Source: JACCTH01 sp035250485 (GTDB lineage Bacteria > Actinomycetota > Acidimicrobiia > Spongiisociales > ZC4RG35). From it: a DNA stretch of 6,411 bases. A program made the translations under genes and the position numbers. The stretch spans positions 1 to 6,411 of the forward strand of contig DATFFB010000032.1 in NCBI GenBank assembly GCA_035250485.1, given 5' to 3'. Position 1 is the first letter of the stretch. Every line of letters begins with the position of its first letter. Positions 4,397-6,411 of this stretch are shown one piece after another. Below the pieces are notes generated by a model. The model saw only the letters and a list, made by a program, of their open reading frames with translations. It was not told where the DNA came from and searched no databases.

Positions 4397-6411
4397 CTAT
4401 TGAAAAGCGCAGCTACGCCGGAGATAGAGCCGGCATTCGTCTTCGGTGAGCTGGCGCGTCAGGCGGGATCGGGCCACTTTCATCAATTCGTCGGTGTCGA
4501 GCGTGTAAATACCGATCCGGTCGCCCGGGAGCGCCAGGTAGAGGAGCGGCTCGGTGGGATGGAAGGCTCCAAACCTGAAGCCGTCGGTGGCGAACTCGCC
4601 CAGCTTCTCCCCAGTGTCAAGGTCCCACAGCTTTACCGGTTCATCTTGGGCCCGACTTAGGATCATCGACCCGTCGGGGGACACCAGGACTTGGTTTATG
4701 AACGTGGTGTGCGCCGGAATCTGGCGAACGACCGTCTTCTCGGTAGGGGTGCCGGCGAGAAGGTCTTTGACATCGAGTACGAGGATCACACCGGTCTGGG
4801 TCCCGACCACGAGCCGGGACCCGTCGGGTGTGAACGCCTGGTTGAAACTGGTGACGTCGATCACATCGGACTCGATCTCACGCAATAGCGCACCGGTCGA
4901 TGTGTCCCAGATGCGCAAGTTGGGCCGCATGTCGGTCAGGACCATCGTGTTATCTGGTGAGAAGACGGCGTGCAGCGACCAGGCCTCCACCTCGAGATCG
5001 GCAATCACTGATCCGTCTGCGGTTCTGACGAGATGACTGGCGGTTTCTGCGAAATTCGGTCCGCCCCCAACGATCACCGCCAAATCCGCGTCCTCGCTAA
5101 TCCCCTGGATGCCCCAGCCGTCGGGCGCCACATAGACCTGGCGATCATCGGTGTTTGACCAAAGGGTCGACCTGCCCTCCGCGTCTGGGCCGGCGGTGTA
5201 CTCACCGTCGCTTGAGAAGAATGGAATTCCCCAGGCCCACCACCCTGGTGGGGCTCCCGGCCGACTTTCGATCACTTCGCCCGTGAGGGCTTCGATGACG
5301 GCATTCGACTCCAGGTTCGAGACCGCGAGCCGGTCACCGGCACCGATAAATCGGATGTGAGTGAGTTCACGAAACTGAGAGCCTCGGGTTGGAAGGTCAG
5401 AGAGCACGGGCGCCAGGTCGAAGATCACCGTTTCCGAGCTGCTCACTCCTGCTGCTGCCACCTGGTCGGTTCCAGGAACCAGGTCATGTGAATAGGTCCC
5501 CCCGCGGGCCCCTCCGTGAAGCTGTCGGATTGCCTCACCGTCCACGGCCCGCAGCACACTCGGGGCAACTTCACCACCTACGAATAGTCGCTCGCCGTCG
5601 GGCAGCCACAGTGCCGAAGCTGTCCGGGTGAGCCCGTCGTTGACCCAAAGCGCCTCGCCGTTCTCTAGCCCGACCAGCGCGATCCGCTCCTGGTCGTAAA
5701 TGGCAACTTGGGATCCATCGGGGGAAACAGAAATGGAACCTGGTATGAACGCGGGGAGTTCGCCCCAGTCAACCGGCACATTCTTGAGCTGCTCCCCGGT
5801 CATGGCATCGACGATTCGGATGACCCAAGCCTCGATAACGCCGTTGGGGAAGTCCAAGAACGCCAGCCGCCCATCGGGAAGAAAGGACGGCCACTGGAAA
5901 ATACCGGGCACGGCCGAGTCCACGATGAACTGGCGCTCTTGGCTGTTCAGGTTCCATACCTCGAAGCCGGAGCTCGAGCCGACCCTGATGGTGGCAAGCC
6001 CGCGCTCGCGATCGATTTGCAGAAGACTGCCGACCGCCGGCCCTGGAGGCAACGCGTCTTCGCCTCCGAGGTCGATACTGGCTCCGGTACGCCATTCCCA
6101 AACCCGTAATGGAAGAGGAACGCCGCTGTATGCCACGAGGAGAATGTCGCTCGACGCGCCGAACCGCGCATCGATAGGGCTCCCGTCCGAACGAACCAAT
6201 TCCTGCGCGATTTGCCCGGTATCCAAATTCCACACCGTCACGGTGTCACCCTCTCCCTTTGTGGCCAAGTACGCGCCGTCGGCACTGACAGCCACAAAGT
6301 CGCCACCTGGGAATCTCTGCGAGACAACCGACTGGTTGATTGCTTGCCGCAGAACTCCGATTCCAGAGGGAGGCGGATCCTGGCCAGTCGCGCGGAAGAG
6401 GTCAATCGCTT
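4397..6411 (-). CDS. WD40-repeat protein, C-terminal part of a large (probably STAND-type) protein, 5' partial
   Basis: The minus-strand frame is open from TAG at 4397-4399 to the right edge, giving 670 residues. The GTG at 6295 is internal: the 38 residues upstream (with AIDLFRATGQDPPPSGIGVLRQAINQ in pieces) continue the same protein. Fourteen WD40-like blades can be counted. Counting from the GTG at 6295, their D-strands are near residues 21, 64, 112, 160, 207, 247, 290, 332, 378, 422, 461, 505, 556 and 596, spaced 39-51 residues apart. Clear examples are VTVWNLDTG, LRIWDTSTG and VKLWDLDTG, several preceded by SPDG or LPDG. The end (ARSRLTRQLTEDECRLYL) and the helical linker before the first blade resemble actinobacterial proteins in which a BTAD, TIR or nSTAND1 NTPase module precedes a WD40 sensor. 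That upstream module is outside the window and is inferred. No membrane segment or signal is seen in this part. Confidence 0.88.
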   Translation of the reverse strand, partial: AIDLFRATGQDPPPSGIGVLRQAINQSVVSQRFPGGDFVAVSADGAYLATKGEGDTVTVWNLDTGQIAQELVRSDGSPIDARFGASSDILLVAYSGVPLPLRVWEWRTGASIDLGGEDALPPGPAVGSLLQIDRERGLATIRVGSSSGFEVWNLNSQERQFIVDSAVPGIFQWPSFLPDGRLAFLDFPNGVIEAWVIRIVDAMTGEQLKNVPVDWGELPAFIPGSISVSPDGSQVAIYDQERIALVGLENGEALWVNDGLTRTASALWLPDGERLFVGGEVAPSVLRAVDGEAIRQLHGGARGGTYSHDLVPGTDQVAAAGVSSSETVIFDLAPVLSDLPTRGSQFRELTHIRFIGAGDRLAVSNLESNAVIEALTGEVIESRPGAPPGWWAWGIPFFSSDGEYTAGPDAEGRSTLWSNTDDRQVYVAPDGWGIQGISEDADLAVIVGGGPNFAETASHLVRTADGSVIADLEVEAWSLHAVFSPDNTMVLTDMRPNLRIWDTSTGALLREIESDVIDVTSFNQAFTPDGSRLVVGTQTGVILVLDVKDLLAGTPTEKTVVRQIPAHTTFINQVLVSPDGSMILSRAQDEPVKLWDLDTGEKLGEFATDGFRFGAFHPTEPLLYLALPGDRIGIYTLDTDELMKVARSRLTRQLTEDECRLYLRRSCAFQ

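Noticed and set aside
4554..5036. Plus-strand open frames (here and at 5708-6109) opposite the WD40 gene.
   Set aside because: They mirror the WD40 coding frame, lack ribosome sites and show no domain.
4669..5890. Recurring CCGTCGGG or CCATCGGG strings spaced along the right third, resembling dispersed DNA repeats.
   Set aside because: They are the antisense of Pro-Asp-Gly codons at the turns of successive WD40 blades, so they are protein repeats and not a separate DNA element.

Overview
The window is high-GC DNA with tightly packed genes, several GTG or TTG starts and a WhiB-family regulator. WhiB proteins are essentially confined to Actinomycetota (and some of their phages), so this is most likely an actinobacterial chromosome. 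Which class it belongs to cannot be fixed from the sequence alone. I see no mobile element, tRNA, rRNA or CRISPR array.

Layout, left to right. (1) Positions 1-431 (+) hold the C-terminal part of a GH130-family glycoside phosphorylase/hydrolase whose 5' end is outside the window. (2) A small WhiB-type iron-sulfur regulator (minus strand, about 496-768) is convergent with it. (3) Positions 864-3326 (+) look like a four-gene operon: a UbiE/MenG-like methyltransferase, a multi-pass membrane protein that resembles UbiA prenyltransferases only remotely, a DUF72 (YecE-like) TIM-barrel protein, and a 74-residue conserved-looking small protein. Two of its three junctions are 4-base GTGA stop/start overlaps and the third is an 11-base gap. 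(4) A MarR-family repressor (3274-3717, minus) overlaps the last operon gene tail to tail by 53 bp and is divergent from a YceI-family lipocalin-like protein (3813-4385, +). (5) The right third (4397 to beyond the right edge, minus) is the C-terminal part of a large WD40 protein. Fourteen blades can be counted, enough for two seven-bladed propellers.

The best regulatory signal is the 95-bp gap between marR and yceI. A consensus-like sigma-70-type promoter for yceI (TTGACA, 17 bp, TAGATT) lies inside a large imperfect palindrome centred at 3762. Its arms span 3734-3757 and 3767-3790 and match at 21 of 24 positions. On the other strand a TAAGAT -10 box sits where it would start marR transcription at or next to its own ATG. 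The simplest reading is that the MarR protein represses yceI, and probably itself, from this operator.

As a loose theme, three products belong to or resemble families linked to isoprenoid or quinone chemistry: UbiE-like, UbiA-like and the polyisoprenoid-binding YceI fold. That they cooperate is an inference only.
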